NCBI RefSeq assembly: GCF_000002985.6
Contig: NC_003283.11
Coordinates: 14,943,501 to 15,007,500 of the forward strand
Reading direction: 5' to 3'
Length of the DNA: 64,000 nt
DNA from: Caenorhabditis elegans
Taxonomy: Eukaryota > Nematoda > Chromadorea > Rhabditida > Rhabditidae
Both the position numbers and the translations under genes were made by a program. The notes beneath the pieces were generated by a model. The model did no database searches. It saw only the letters and a list, made by a program, of their open reading frames with translations, and was not told the origin of the DNA. Shown here in pieces: positions 11,521-26,174 of the stretch (positions are counted from its first letter, which is position 1; every line of letters starts with the position of its first letter).

Positions 11521-12274
11521 TTAGAAATATTGCAAAACACTTCTAACTGCCAAGAAGACAATAACTCCAAGGCACATTACTCCTATGTGGAAGATCAGAT
11601 TACGATACTTATCCTCCTCGCTGATGAGTCCAGGAATCTCCTTTCGCATTGTATTGTATTCTTCTGAAAGACGGCGAAGTTGCTCGGGACTGTAATCACT
11701 CATGTGCTTGTCTGGACGAAGAATTGTTTGCTGAAAAACAAAAATAATCATCTAAATTTTTATTGGAGAATAGAGCGGAAGTTCTGGGAATTTTATTTTA
11801 AATCATAGAACTACCAAATATATCTACAGAAAAATATATAAAATTTTTCTAAATTGTTTTAATGTTTTTCTTAATATTACAGACATAAATAACATCAAAT
11901 TTAAGAAAAAAAAATTGAAAAAAAAAAGAATGACTTCGTTTTGACATTTTTGAGTGTTCTGGATAAATCTATTCGTTTTTTTTTTTTAATTTTTTTTCCA
12001 ATATTTTATGTGAAAAACTGTTCAACTTTTCAGCCATTTTTCACAAAAAAAACATTAAAAAATTTCTAACATAAAAAACAATTCTAAGAAAATTCAATGT
12101 TAGCATGAAAAGTTCTTCTCTCCATCTTTTTAAAAATAAATCACTAATAAATTGTTGAAAAATAAAACAAACCTTTACTTTCTTGGCTCCTTCATGAGAT
12201 TTGTCATCGGTTTTATTGTCCTTATTCTTCCTGATTTTATTAGATTTTATCAAACTCGCTTTCCTTGGAGTCAT
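11521..12274 (-). CDS. Small tail-anchored protein, unknown function
   Basis: Two exons (12173-12274 and 11521-11730) encode 103 residues. ATTTCAG lies immediately before the ATG, a typical trans-splice site. The N-terminus is Lys/Asn-rich (KSNKIRKNKDNK). The middle is charged and helical (SPEQLRRLSEEYNTMRKEI). A single hydrophobic segment (LIFHIGVMCLGVIVFLAVRS) lies seven residues or fewer from the C-terminus, as in tail-anchored proteins. No family is recognised. It is followed at about 290 bp by the chemoreceptor gene on the same strand. Confidence 0.7.
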
Positions 12275-12804
12275 CTGAAATTTGAACTAAGTCATTTTCT
12301 AATAGAATTGTTAATATAAAAATAATAAAAGTGAAGAGGAGTATCACTGGATGCCTTCAACAGCCTTGACAACCATTCCCAAGACACCCTAACCCATAAT
12401 TATGGAGGTAACAACTGAGCATAATCACATGTGGATTTCCGAGTAGAAGCTTCTTTTGCAGACACACAATAAGATAACAGAAAGAATTAAAAGCTGAAAA
12501 AGTATTCCAGAACATTTTTCGAAATTTCCATAAAAATTATACGGCAAAGTCGCCTGACATGGCCCCTCGGGAAGTTGATTACGCACACATATCACATCAC
12601 ACTAATCTAGGAAGAGAAAATTGAACTTACCAATAAATTACAAAATGAGATATTTTACATCAGAAAATATCGAAATGCATTTGGTATGAGGTTGACGAGT
12701 ACTGTAAAACTTAAAATTAATATTAGAAAAAATAAGAGTGTAGAATTGAACAACTTACTCTCAAATAACATCTCCTGTTTGTGTACTTTAAAAAAATTAA
12801 AATC

Positions 12805-13085
12805 CGGTTACCGTATTTCCTCTATTAGTCTTGCAGTCTCTAATAGTCTTGCACCTCTTTTTTTGCCTGGTCAGTTATACTATGAGGAAACTTCAAAAAT
12901 GTCGTAATTTTTTTTAGATAAATTGAACTTGAAAGTGATTAAATAACTTATGAAATAATAGGAAATAATGAATTTTTCATAGCCTAAACGGTATAAAGCT
13001 AAGTTTTCAACGAAAGTTGGTAACTTTTCCAAAGTTATTGGGCTTTCGAAAATTAGTATTGCAGCCTCTAATAGTCTTGCAGATT
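12805..13085. repeat. TACCGTATTTCC / CTAATAGTCTTGCA repeat
   Basis: At 12807-12853 the sequence TTACCGTATTTCCTCTATTA leads into two tandem TAGTCTTGCA units. A related pair (TTAGTATTGCAGCCTCTAAT then AGTCTTGCAG) lies at 13052-13082. A third, inverted copy is at 2857-2885. Confidence 0.65.
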
Positions 13086-16000
13086 TTTATTTTTCTTTAT
13101 CACTTCCATTAAATTTTTCCATTAATTGTTTAATTGTTCAATATGTAGTCCAATGTTTTTTCAGGAAAAAAACTGTTCTACAAACCATGGTGATTTAATT
13201 TGAAAGATGGAATACCTAGAAAAATGCAAAAAATAAAAATGTCTCACTTTAATTGAAAAACTTCAAATTATTTTGAGAAGTTAACTTTTTGAAAACATCT
13301 TGTTTGCGGATAAAAACATTTTCAATTCTCAGAAAATAAAAATAGCCTGAAACGCTCTGAAACATATGTACACAGTTTGTTTTGAAATGTTTTTTTTATT
13401 TCTAAAATTAAGTTTACAGAAATTAGACAATCAACTCTGCAGTATTTTTCCCCGCAATTTTGTTTTAAAAAACAACTGAATAAGTTCTAACGTTTCAAGT
13501 GCTCTTAATCCCATTCAATAATTTTCGGTGCTCTTGAACTTTTGAGCATTAATTTGAATAAAAAACGGTTGTGATAAAATTCCAAAAACGTGCAGTTTAG
13601 ACGTATTTTCAGAACAATTTATTTATTCTCTGACAAGAAAAGGCGTTCATTTTACCCACAGACTTCAGAACACGATATTTTCAGTTTTAAGGGCTGGGTA
13701 CTTGTTATTGCATAATTTTAAGGTGCAGAACCCACCTGAAATTCCAGTCTGAAATGTTTCAGTGCATTTTTGCATTTTTGCATTGTTTACAATAGCTCTT
13801 TTTGCAGAATTTCAGTGCGATTTATTTTGATTTTTTAGCTAAATTGCATATCCAAACGTTTTTTAAAATGTAATCGTTCGGAAAAAAAATTTGAAGAACC
13901 CACTCTCCTTCAAAAAAAAAGAAAAATTTCATAAAAGGTTAAGAGTGAACATTTGTTCCTTACAATATTGTGGTAGTATGTTCTCAATAAATTCTCACCA
14001 ATGGCGCATGGCGCATGTTAGGTTAAGTTTTAAAACTGAAGGCAGTGGTTTTTTCTACTTGAGACCCTTATTATAAAAAGTGCCAAAATTCTTTTAAAAT
14101 GTTATAATTTCCACAATTTTCTGATTTTTGTTTCTTCCATTGATAAGTAAATAGTATAGACAGTAAATCAAAAACTTTCCATTTCATTATTCGGACCCCT
14201 CAGACCCCTTAATAAGATCAATGATCGTCGGGATCTCCTGATTGTTCCAGTGTAATTCTATACTTTCAAAATATTTCCTTTTATTCTAACAACAAAAAGT
14301 GTATGATGGACCCTCTTAAAAGTGAATCTCTACGTCATATGACTTTTGAGTCCTTACAAGTACATGGTTTGCTGACTAGCAATCTTTTTTTTCGGCAAAT
14401 TCTTCAATATTTCTTTTACCTACCTATCGACCTTTCGTTCTCATATCAAATTAAAAAATTTTCCTTTCCATACTTTTTGATGAAAATATAACTGGTTTGG
14501 AGGAGATTCTAGAAAATGCACTTTTGCAAATGAAGACACCGCCTTTGTTACCCTTTGGTATTCGAACCAGTACAAATACCCAAAGTTGATCTTGAAATTT
14601 TTAATTTTTATTTTTTGAGACTAGAACATATTTAACATATTTTTTTGATTTTGAAAAGTCATGTGATGCTTGTTTTAAATGCTTCTGGGTACTTTTTTTT
14701 TTGATAAGTGGAGGGGGTGTTTGAGAAAAATAAAGATCCTTTTGTCTTCCTCAGAAAATTTAGTTGTATGACTACTGCGAATTTGTTTATCAAGCTTCTC
14801 GGTCATTTTCAAGTATATTTTAACTGTTCTCTTGTATTTCATAGCTTGATTTTTTGACAGCTAGATATGAGTGTTCAACACGTCTTACTGGTCAGTTTTT
14901 CCCCTTTTTATCAGCCAAAATTCAAACAATTTTGTTCCCTTATTATGTTAAATTCCCTCTGACACATATCTAATCTCTTTTTTGTTTTTTTTGTAGAAGC
15001 CTCATAATGTTCCAAATTTTAAGATTCACCTCAATTATTCTGTAAATAAATTTCTGCTTTCACACGTACAACATGACTGTTTTCACTAATTCTATTGAAA
15101 TTTAAAGATTAATCTACTATATATTTTGTTTAGTTTTAATACCTTGAAGCCGTAAAGTGATTTTTTGTGTATTTTATAATAAAAAATTTGGAAACCATTC
15201 ATTAATCTATGTAGTGTACAAAAATTATGGGGAATACATATGTACGTATATGCTCGATTCAATTAGTCGCCAGTTACTTTTTGAGACTATTTGAAACGGA
15301 AGGAAGTATTTATTTGGATTGTTTTTGATAGTTTTCCAGACGAGTTTCCACGACTTATTATACACTTTCGAAACTCGTATGAAAATGGAGAATATGATCC
15401 CTGTAAAAAATATGGATTTTTTCTTTATTTTTTATGATTTTTTCCCAAATTTCAAAAAATGTCGAACTAAATTACGCACGAATTCAAAAAATTCAGTCAT
15501 TTTTAATATTTTTTCGTAAAAATAAAATAGAAATGGGCGCTTGCAGTCTACGGGAAGAATTGAAAATTTCGTTTTAATGAAAAATAATTGTGTTGATCGA
15601 ACATTGATTTCTGGTTGTTTCTTGCTATTAAAATTGTGTGATTCATTAGTAATATATTTATAAAAATTTCCAAAAAAATTAAACAAAAAAAATTAAATTT
15701 TTGTACACAAAAATTTAGGCTCTAAAGTTGCAGGATTATCCTAAATTTCCCAAAAACATTTTTTTTAACATTTTTCTAAAATTTGGCAATTAACCAAAAC
15801 GTTCAAAACTATAAAAATTGTCATTTTAAACTATAACAAATATAATGAGACAGAATTGTCCACTGACTATATTTCACATTTAATTTTTGGCCTTTCTAAG
15901 TTTAACACCTTTCCTACCAATTTAACTTCTATGTATATCTATTTCCGTTTTCCAACCTACAACGTCACATGGTTTAAAAATTAAACACCGCCATTATTGA

Positions 16001-18839
16001 GTCATTCGAATTCCAGACATAAACATTTAATATTGTGTTGTCAACTTAATTGTCACTTAACCTTTGAACTGATCCTCTGTTCCCTTTCTTTAGCAATTCA
16101 TTAATTCATCTTCTCCTTTTTTCAAAAATGTTTCCACTCGGTTTACCTTTTACGGAGGCACACCCACATTCTCATCTCTTATATTTCTTTCCAATGTTTC
16201 ATGTGTTATGTGCTTTTCCAATTGATTGACCTCCTTCTAAAAATGTTTTTTGAAGGCTTTTTGAGTGGGTGATTTATTTTTAGTACATTTGTGTCTAAAA
16301 TAGAGGAGAACTTGCACTTTACCGGAAAGTGTCTGAGAAGCGGGAAAAAATGTAAAAAAAAGGAAACAAATCCTCGACGGTTTTTTGGTCTTATTTTCAA
16401 AATTTTCAAAGATAAAAAATTCAAAACTGCACTGCACAAGCCTACCTACTGAAACTCTAAAATTGAGCATCAGTATTGCCAAAATCTCTGGCAGTCCCTT
16501 TCAGTAGGGTCATTCTACAGTCATCCTACAGAGCGCCAGTCCACCACTTTTTTCTCCCGGAGAACGCTTGCCAGAAATTTGGAATAGAAATAAATCAGAA
16601 ACACTAATACTGTTCCAATGATCTCAAATTTAAGCCACGCCCGAGCCCAAGAGCTGTTTTTTGCAGATTTTACAAAAGTGAGAAGTATATTTTTACGAGC
16701 ATTGCCAAAACTACCTGACGGGGTGAGAACATGTTTCTTTAAAATTAAGTCAAACAAGTTTAAGCCACACTGGGCGCCTTTTCTTCACCAGCTTTCCCGC
16801 GCACTACCGATAGACATTCATACTCGAACTTTCCTTTTATCGGAAAAATGTCTAATCCAAAACTCCTACGAGTCTGAGCCGCTCCATTTTAATACGAATG
16901 TCCCTAAATTTGTACCCTTTAGGATAACTTCCATGAGGACATACAAACAAATAGGTGATTAAAATGGGTGTATTTTTGTGACATAAATGTCTAAATTTAC
17001 ATGGATGTCTAGACTTGTCAAGAGATTTTTGACTGCTAGAAGGAAATTTGGATTTGAGTACAGTATATCATTTGTGTTTATCCCCATCAAAATACAGTAC
17101 AAGTCGCAGGGGAAGTAGAATTCTGAGAATAAAAATATGTCCCGGTCCAAACCATATATGAAGATTCTGGGACGATTTTTTTTCGTTAGAAAAATATAGG
17201 GAATAATATAAGGAAAAAGTAAAAACGAAAAATGTTCTTGGAAAGTGAATTTATATCAATCAGAAAGTGCGTACTCTGGTTATTTTTTATTATGACATTT
17301 ACAACGGCATTTAATTAAAATTACTCTTTCGAAACTTTGGGTCAAACTTTTTCAATGACATTTCAACTATAGGCTAAATTTGGGCACGTCTTAAGCCAAG
17401 TTTTGCCAAAAATGTGACAATTTCTGAGCCAAGTTTGAGCTTGCTCCACAAACAAAAATATTTTATTTCAGAAGTTTTTAGTTTCCTTTTTGAACAACAA
17501 GTTCCTCAAATTTCTAGTCGCTGAACTTTGATGGGGAAATTTTTGAACTAAATTAAAACATCACAAAAATGAGTCTGATATCTGAGGTCCTAATGTTTTC
17601 AAAATTGTTGAACCGAAACGATCAGTAACCATTGTGCAGAAATTATTTCGATCTGAAATATTAGGTGGGCTGAAACTGAAAACTCTGTAAACAAGACCTT
17701 GTTACGGTTCAACTTGAGTATTTCGGAGAGGTCATAAACATTTTTTTGTTTATTTTCTGTTTTAATTTTTCAAATTATGAGTGAATTCTTAGAGAAATCA
17801 CAAAAAAGTTTCTCAAAACATTTTTATACCGCGTAAAATTTACGAAAAAAGCTAGCTAAAATCTCCAAATTTGTCTTTTTTTTCTCTTTTGCTGAGGATG
17901 GAAATTAATTAATATAAAAATCTCATGTTTGTGTTTTAATGAATTTTAGTCGACAAAAACTGTTTCGGAAACAATTGGAAAACTAGTCATTTGGATAGAT
18001 TCCATGCAATAAAGCGACTTTAGCATTTATTTTGAATTTCAAGAAAACCATGATTGAAAAGTATCTTTTACAAATCCCTCCACAGATTCTCAAACATCAG
18101 ATCTTCGTGTAACTTGGTACTAGCCTCGGATTCACTGAGAACATGACATTTCCTGTGAAGTCAGCTGGGTTATCAGCTGCAAATATCAACAAATTTTAAC
18201 ATTTATCATTTAATGGCACCCTCCCTCATCAAGGCTCTTCCGGTAGTCGGCTAGAAAATTCTTAAAATTCTTAAAAATCCAGAAATGATGCCGTGCAAAT
18301 TTACAACTTGATTTTTAACATTTTACTGTTTTCTTGAACTCTTCAATACAAATGAAGGTTCAGTTCCGGTTGTAGATATTAACCCCCGCAAAACATGGAT
18401 AATCTCTGGAATAAAAAAATAGTTAGTCACGAGTCTAATATGCTCATAAAAGTTTCACACCCTGGAAATATGTATTTCTTCCTGATCCAGATGATGTCAA
18501 GATGATTGTACACACACTTTTTTTTTGGAATTATATTTTTTGTTGTGTGTGCCTAGTTGAACAGTGATCAGATGGGAAGAGGATATGCATGCAGAAGTCA
18601 TAAAGAGTGTGCCTATAAACAAATATTTCTTTCCATTCAAAAATAGACAAAATATGTACATCAAGGAAATATTTTGTAAAACATTAAAGAACTATAAGCT
18701 TCTCAAATGCGGAAACTGTTGTGCATGTACGCATGGGATAAGGAATCAGAATTTGTCGCCAAATATTCGAGAACTTTGATCAGTTGTACCAGTATGTGCT
18801 GGTTAGATGTTTCAATCTGAACAAAGGTTTAGGTTCGGT

Positions 18840-21800
18840 AGTGGTGTACTGGCAGCCAGGCATGTATGTATTCATTTCCGCCTGCCTACAGTTACGACTA
18901 GACGGTCGAGGCTTTATGGAGGCATGACAGGGGCGCCTCTCACTTGCCAACTCACTCACTTGTGTGCAAATTCTGACAATACGTTATTTTGGGTTCAATA
19001 TTTTTTTGTTTCATTAACTTTTTCTTTAAAAATTGGCCCGAGCTGTAACTTTCTTTCAGGCAAACTCCGCTCAAGAATCTTCAAGGCAAGTTACGCTTGT
19101 CTCGTAGGCAGGTAAGCAGCTAGGTAGGCATTTTCGTACGTCTCAAGCCATGATGACTATCCTTCCTTTATAGTTTTCCTAAATATTTTTTAAAAAAATC
19201 AAGCTTGGAAAAGTATGATATTTTCAAAAAAAAAAGATGGCTAGTCTGCAAAAGTTCAAAGCTGTAGAATTAAACCTGCCATCCCAAGAGTTTGAATTTT
19301 TAATTTTCCATTCATCACATTTTTCCGTATTTTTCCGACGTGCTTTTTCGAAATCCTTTTATAAAAAATAAAATCTTTGGCCGATGTTTTAGTCTTCTAT
19401 TTCAGACTCATTCACGATTTCTTTCCAGTTCCGTGCAATTTTTCACACTGACTAAAAGAGAGATATTTTTTATGAATGAGCACTTCTGGTTTAAGATATT
19501 GAAGAGAGAAACATGTTGATGACACGAGCATAATTGTATTATCTAGATGAGAAAAAAACGTTCCATTCACATGTCAGACTAGAATTATTTTAGGTTGTCA
19601 GGGCTTTAATGGTTCTGGAAGGTTTGCCTAGAAGGCGGCCTACGCCTACTTATCGTTAAATGTAACTTTGGTATGTCTTATAGAACTCACTTATTCGTCT
19701 AGATAAGAAATGTGGCCCTGGTACATTATAGTTTTAAACTCGTAGGCATTCTACCCAATCTAGGCAAGCCTTTCCCTTTTTTGAATGCTTTTTCCGGCCT
19801 TTAGTCGTCCCTTGTTAAGACTTTTAGCCCATAATCTAGACATCATTATGTTTCTATTTAAAATTAAAATTTGACTATAATACATTAGGCAAAAGCAAAA
19901 TGATTCAATTTTAATTTCTAATTTAATCTCAAACATTTTACACATTTTCCGATTCCAATTTCCGTTTTTCTTCCCATAATCTTATTATGCCACAAGAACG
20001 TGTACATGTGTTGTGACGTACTATTCCCTAGGTATCTGCACAATTTATTAGCGAAAAATTGTTTTCTGCTCACAATTGCATGTCTGGATGGTCCGATGGG
20101 AACCATTAAATTGAGTGGATCAAAACTCAACGCAAATATTAAATGTTTCAAGTCTTACGTTTCAAAATGGTAATTTTGAATTTGAGAAATTAAAACACTC
20201 TAGAATTTGAACTCAAAAAAAAAACTTTACCGGAAACGAGAACTCTTTGACGTCGAGACAAACCTACAAGCAAGTATAAAAGTTCGATTGTTGGCAATTT
20301 ATCCGCTTCGCTAACTCAATTTTTGATATATATATCCTGACACTGAGTCATAATGTCTATTATATTCTTAAATTTGTAATGCTTTGGATGATCAAATGTT
20401 AATTGACCACCTTGCAAAAAAAGTTGAAGAGCCCCTCTCTTCAACTACTTCCGGACATATTTTGCACTTTAGCTTTTTGATGCGCATCTATTCAAAATGT
20501 CAAGATATTCTGTGTAGTTGAGTTTTAGAGTGAATCATACGGCTAGACTTGTTAAGATTTTAAACCTTTTAGAAAATCATAATAGAACTGTGAGGATTCG
20601 TGGTGAGTGGATAATCTATGTGAATGACGCTATGGAACTTCCACAATAGTTCTCGAACAAGGAAAAACAACTCCGGTTTTAAATCGAGGCTTGCTTAATT
20701 TAAAAGCTTATTTTTGGAATAGGTTTTCGCAAAATTGATGCTTCAAAAAATCAACTGAAATTTCATGCTGGAATTTTTTCAGTTAACTCATTTTCTTATC
20801 TAATTATAAGTTTTGCCAACAAAATATAACCACACTTCCTTTCCTTGTAACTCAAATGCTGAGAATTTCCCTGAAAACTCGAATATCAAAACTTATTGAA
20901 TTAAAAAAAAATAAATTCCATATGTAAATTTTTCAGGGGAAAACACATTTCCAACAAGTAAGTGATTCTAGTGAACTATTTTTGAAAACAATACAAAATG
21001 TTAGAATACTTTTCTAAGTTTTCCGCTCGTCTGAATTCGCGTATTGAATCACTTTTCCTCATGCAAAGTTTTAGTATCAGAAAACTTTTTCTTATTTTCA
21101 TATTTTGAGTGTTTGATCCCCAATTCGGTGTTCCTTCATCTTCCATGTTTGGACTCAACACACGTTCATCGATAAATTTGATTATTTGTCACATGATTTA
21201 AAAGCAACTATAATTTTATTGCATTTGTGATGTTCTAAAATACATTTTCAGTATATTGGTTTATTGCTCAGAGAAACATTAGTGTTGAGGAATTTCTGAA
21301 AAGGTTAGCTGAAATTGACAGAAATCTGGTGTCCAATTTTAGAAAACTACAGTGGAGTCACGAGTTGATAAGATTTTCTTAAAATGTATATGAATCTCAC
21401 AACACTTGCAGACATAGTAGGCAGACTCATCTTCAGGGTTCAAGCGCCTGCCTCGAGGTCGCCTACCTACCTATGTATTTGTCAAGCACGCAAAGGCGCG
21501 CAGGTAGGCACTGGAATTTTTATTAGAGTTAACAAGATAGCATTACTTACTTTTATTTATGATCTCTACAGTAATCTTTTTCATTTTGAACATTCCAAAA
21601 AAATAAGCATTTGAATGATTCCGTCTGACACAATTTTTTATTTTTTATTTATTTTTCCTTCAAGTGCAGACATCATTCTTCCTACGTAAAGCTTGTCCAC
21701 CAGTGCAAACTTAAATATAGATCAGAAACACATACCGACGTGGGTAGAAGAATTCTCAATGAGAGTATGTCTTTCATGTGTGATGATGTTGCAGAAGTTT

Positions 21801-24800
21801 GAGAAATAGTGGGCGATTTACGTTTTTTTTTCCGTCGCGAACTGACAAATGACATTCACATGATAAAATGACGAAGAAGCGGCGACTGCTGAAACATTTC
21901 CTCATGTCTTATTCATTGTCCATGGCTTTCAGTCTTTGAAAAGAAAAAAATTCAAGCAATTCAATTTTGAACAGCCACAAATTTTTTAACATATAATTTT
22001 TAGCTAAATTAAAATATCGTCATTGAAGAGCAGTAATTCAGGGATGATTCGGCCAATCAGCGTTGTGAGTGGGGCGGAACTTGTGTTGTTGATTGGTCGC
22101 TGAACTTCAAATTGGAGCGCTAAATTTACATTTAAAATTTTTGCAATATGTGCACAACGCCTTACTAGGAAACACCGATAAAATATAATTTTCTTTGAAG
22201 AAGGAAACAGTTTTTGGGCACATGGTAAACTCAGACACAAGTCTGAAAATGTTTGTCTTGTAATTTTGTACGATATCTGCCGAAAGCCCCGTTTTACGCG
22301 TGCTGAAAAAACTGCTCAAAAGGTTTTGATTGTGGGTCAGTGAGCAAGACTCATTGTCATCGAAAGCACATTATGCGTATCAAGAAATTTGGAGACAGTT
22401 GGTAACTTCTTAAAACGTCCTTATAAAATTGTCAACTTGCTGCCAGTATTTCTTAAGTCTTAATTTTTATTTGTGATCTCAGAAACTCCTACTATTTTTA
22501 AAGTTGCCAAATTTTGCCAAGAAATTATTGGCACGTTCTGGAAAACTTGTTACTAAAGTTTATATTTTCACACCTTATTTACTCTGTGTCTTTGAAATTT
22601 CATAATAAAACCAATTTATCAAATTACTGAATTATCTCCCCCGCAAACAAATTAGATTCCGAACTTAATGTTCTGGAACCAATTGACTATAATTTCATTT
22701 TCCAATTTATAGCCAAGGATGTGTATAAAATACAAATTTTCAGTGTACCTACATGATTTTTTAAAGAATTTAAAAACTTTAAAAATATTTAAAGACAACT
22801 CGTCTGAACTTTTTTGTGCCAGTCAATTTCGACCAAATACACAAAGCACGTAGTATGGTCAGAGAATAACACTTCCCTTATTTTTCAATTAAATATGGAT
22901 CCCTCGGGACCGCTGGTTACGTTCTATTTTTCTAGGGAAGTTCTGTTACGTAAAAAGCTTGGAATTTCGATCCATCTTTAATATTTTGCTAACGTGAATT
23001 TATTAGATTAACATTCAATATTCATAATTTGCAAAAGTGAGAAGATTTCTGACATCAGTTTCATTGAAAGCACAAGGCACAGAAATTAGGTTTTGTTTTA
23101 CTAAAGTGCAGAAAATGAAGTTTGTAGTCTTTAAAAGTTTCTGATAGCTCCTATAATGTACTGTTTTCAGTAAAATTCGATTTGGCATAAGCACGTTTGC
23201 TCCGATTTCTGGCCCGGACTCAAACCAAATGAAACTTTGGTTACCTGGTTTCTTCAGGTTTTTTGTTGAAATGGAGTAGACGATTAATTATATTTTTGGA
23301 AATATATAGCTCAAATTTATTTGTCTTTGCAACCGATTGCTAAAATTGACGAAACTTTTCGGCTACTTGTGATTTTATATGTCTTATTAGAAGTTTTTAA
23401 TTTTTAATTAAATATTTTATCTTCAAAATTGAACGGGTCACACAACTTTTGAACGATATAACAAACAAATTTCAGAATAAAACTTGAAAAAAGGATTTCC
23501 TGATTAAAAAAATGCTTAGAAGTTGTTTAGTGTTTCGGTACTACCAATTCCAAAGTTGCCGACATTGAAAATGTTCGGCAACTCGGCAAATTGCCAGTGC
23601 ATTTGTGCATTTTTTCGCTAACGGAGCAGCGTTAACTCTGTTTCAAGCTTCCTTGTTAGTTCAGGTTCAAAATTCAGACCAGAGCTCAAATCAAATCGAA
23701 CTTTGACTCGACATTCTCACTGTAGACATTACCTGTTATCGCACACAAGTCTCTAAAGACCATACAGACATTAAATACTTCCATTAAATAAAAACGTACT
23801 ATTCTTGGAAATCTTGTTTCCTACTACAAGTCCTCTCTGTACGACGTGAGAATTCAAATGAAACGAAGTTTTTTATATTACCTCTGTTATCACGTAACTG
23901 TCTAGTCACTTCTTGTTATGATTGTTTTTACTTTGGCCCAAAATTCCAGAAATTTTAGTTAGAATTTTATGCGCCAGGTAAATCATGTGTCCAAGGAAAT
24001 TTAATACTATGTTAAAGCATTTCGTACCCATGAGCTCGTGGTGTCTAAAAATGGCACACGACTCACGCTTTTGTGTCTATTTTTAGATTTTTCTATTTTT
24101 ATTTTCGGATCTTTCGTTCTTCCTTTTTTGTCTTTTTTTTCCATTCAAAACTGTGTTTTTTTTCCAAGTTTGCAAAATCCGAGAAATAATTACTTCGAAG
24201 GAGGCTTCTCCACCGAACACTTTTATTTCCTTGATCCACAACTACACACGTTCCATCAAAAAGCCAGAGACCCTTTTATCTCAATTAGGGGGGAGGTCCT
24301 TCTGGAATACGACTGGGCGAGCCGGCGGAAAGGGGCGGAGCCTGAGTTTATCACTCTTTGGATCAGCTGTAGTTCAGTTGCCAGTATTCTTTGGTTTTGT
24401 GTTGAGCTTTGATATTTTCGTGCAATTTCTTGAAGTTGTATTGAATTAACTTTTTGGTTTTCCTTATTGGCACTGACGTAATAACTGGTTTTTTGCAACA
24501 TTTTTTTAGTTTTTTTTTCCTGGCTCAAAAAATTTAGGATTTTTTTGTTTTTCATACGCCTGCCTTCAAGGCCACCTAGGTTTACCTTGTACCTACTGCC
24601 AATTTTCCTTTTTTTTCAACTTTAAGATGAGTCAGAAAATGTCGGGTGCTTTCTAAACCACAAAGCCTGCCTATGCCTGAACCTAAACCATGCATACAAT
24701 AGACAAGAGTTTGGTGGCAGGAAGGAATGAGGTAGGCACGTAGGCATTCAGTTGTGCCTATCTATAATTGAATCCTGCTACCATATAACCTTTCATGCTT

Positions 24801-24960
24801 TGGAATCTTCATTTCAAAAAATGTGAATAATGTTTGTCTCTTGTAGGTATTTCATGGAGTCCAAGTTCCTTAAGGCGACGAAAAAGGCCAGAGATCGGTA
24901 GGTTTCAGGCAGGTGGCAGGTCCTGAAATGGCGCCTGACCACGCCTGACCACCATGGAAA
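18840..24960. repeat. Dispersed TAGGCAGG-type repeat copies
   Basis: Short blocks built from variants of CTTGCCTACCTGCCT and its complement recur at about 18850-18910, 19060-19140, 19610-19660, 19740-19775, 21415-21515, 24555-24600, 24660-24770 and 24880-24960. Outside this span they recur at 29115-29160, 32870-33130, 38580, 38850-38910 and 53320-53410. They are diverged, in both orientations, and noncoding. Confidence 0.65.
22051..22100. promoter_or_regulatory. CCAAT / GC-box cluster in inverted arrangement
   Basis: GGCCAATCAGCG at 22051, GGGGCGG at 22071-22077 and GATTGGTCGCTGA at 22091 form an inverted pair of CCAAT boxes around a GC-box within AT-rich DNA. This is a promoter- or enhancer-like arrangement. 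No transcript start is proven. Confidence 0.4.
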
Positions 24961-25414
24961 CCTCAGCTTTGTTCATCCGAGGCTCCGCTTTCATCAACCA
25001 GAACTATGTGAAGTTTATAGAACGGTTCAGAAATTTTCATGAATAAGCTGGCAGGTGTTTTTTAATTGTCAAAAACGTATGGGTACGTTTGCTCATTTGA
25101 ACCAACTGTTTTTGTTTTCATACCTTTTTTGTTTTCAACTTAGACATATCACACCTCAGCTCCGTTCATTTCTTGACCCACCACTCATTTTCCATTCATA
25201 CTTCGTCCCCCTAACACGATGCATGTTTCAGATTTAAATTAAAATGAGACGTGTACAAAGTTCGAAGCGTCACAAGCCTTTGTCTTTGCTTTCTTCTTAA
25301 TCATGACCCATCTGCATTTTGTTGCGTCTAAATGAAATTATTCCTTTTCCCTCTCTTTGAGACTCTGGAGCAGAAAGAAAAAGAAGAAGCTGCTCTCGAT
25401 TTTGGTTCCGGAAA

Positions 25415-25442
25415 TGGGGGCGGACCGCCGCGCGGGGGGTGG
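25415..25442. promoter_or_regulatory. GC-rich island in the gene-poor interval
   Basis: The stretch GGGGGCGGACCGCCGCGCGG, followed by GGGGTGG, stands out from about 65-70% AT surroundings. A similar GC-rich patch (GGCGAGCCGGCGGAAAGG then GGCGGAGCC) is at 24317-24343. Possible upstream promoter or enhancer elements; function is inferred from composition alone. Confidence 0.3.
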
Positions 25443-26174
25443 AGAAAGATCAAAAAAGCAGAATTTTATTCTACATCAGAACATTTTTGAATCCTTGTTT
25501 CGTAGTCATTCTAGAAAACAATAGAGTTCTGACTACTTGCCCTTGAAGTCCAGGTGGCTTTTGTAAGGTAACAGACAATAATATTTTTGAACTCTGTAAA
25601 TAAGAATAGTACTTAATACTTTGAAAATAACAGAGCTCAACCGGAAGTTCATCAATTTTTTATCGTGTTTTCCAGTAAGTGGGATGTTTTCCAAACTATA
25701 AAATAAAATTTTGTACGGGGAGGAGCGTTGTTGTCTACTCCAATTTTAAATGATTCCTGAGAAACGAACATCAGAAAAAATATCGGAAAAATAGCTAGTT
25801 TTGGTTTTGTTTTGAAATTGACTTTTTTAAATAGCTATAACCAGGAAACCCTTTTATTTTTTTCTTAAACCGAGAAACGTGTTATTAAAAACTTACGGTT
25901 AACTTAGGCTATCGCAAGTCCAATTCCCTGAAATCTAGATCTAAAATGTTTATGTATATTTTTAACTTTGCTCCAAAATAGTTTTTTTTTTAATTTTCAA
26001 GTGTTTCTTGGATCTAAAAAACTAGCAAACATTTTGGAAGGTTTTTGGAATTTTTTTAAAATATATCTGAATAGAAATGATTTTTCAAATTAACTTGTCA
26101 AATTTAACTCATAGCTGCAATATACAAAACTCTTTGGTACTTTTCCACCTACTCTCCTTCTTGTTCAATTTTTA

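Noticed and set aside
14540-14580. TGGTTCGAATACC on the minus strand resembles a tRNA B-box
   Set aside because: No A-box at the right distance and no cloverleaf arms.
16618-16962. 114-codon plus-strand open frame
   Set aside because: No family features, no splice context, AT-rich codon use; overlapping minus-strand frames of similar length.
18807-19115. 102-codon open frame
   Set aside because: Overlaps TAGGCAGG-type repeat blocks.
24038-24412. 124-codon plus-strand open frame starting with hydrophobic residues
   Set aside because: The apparent hydrophobicity comes from T-rich DNA; the frame runs into a GC-rich noncoding island and nothing upstream or downstream joins it.
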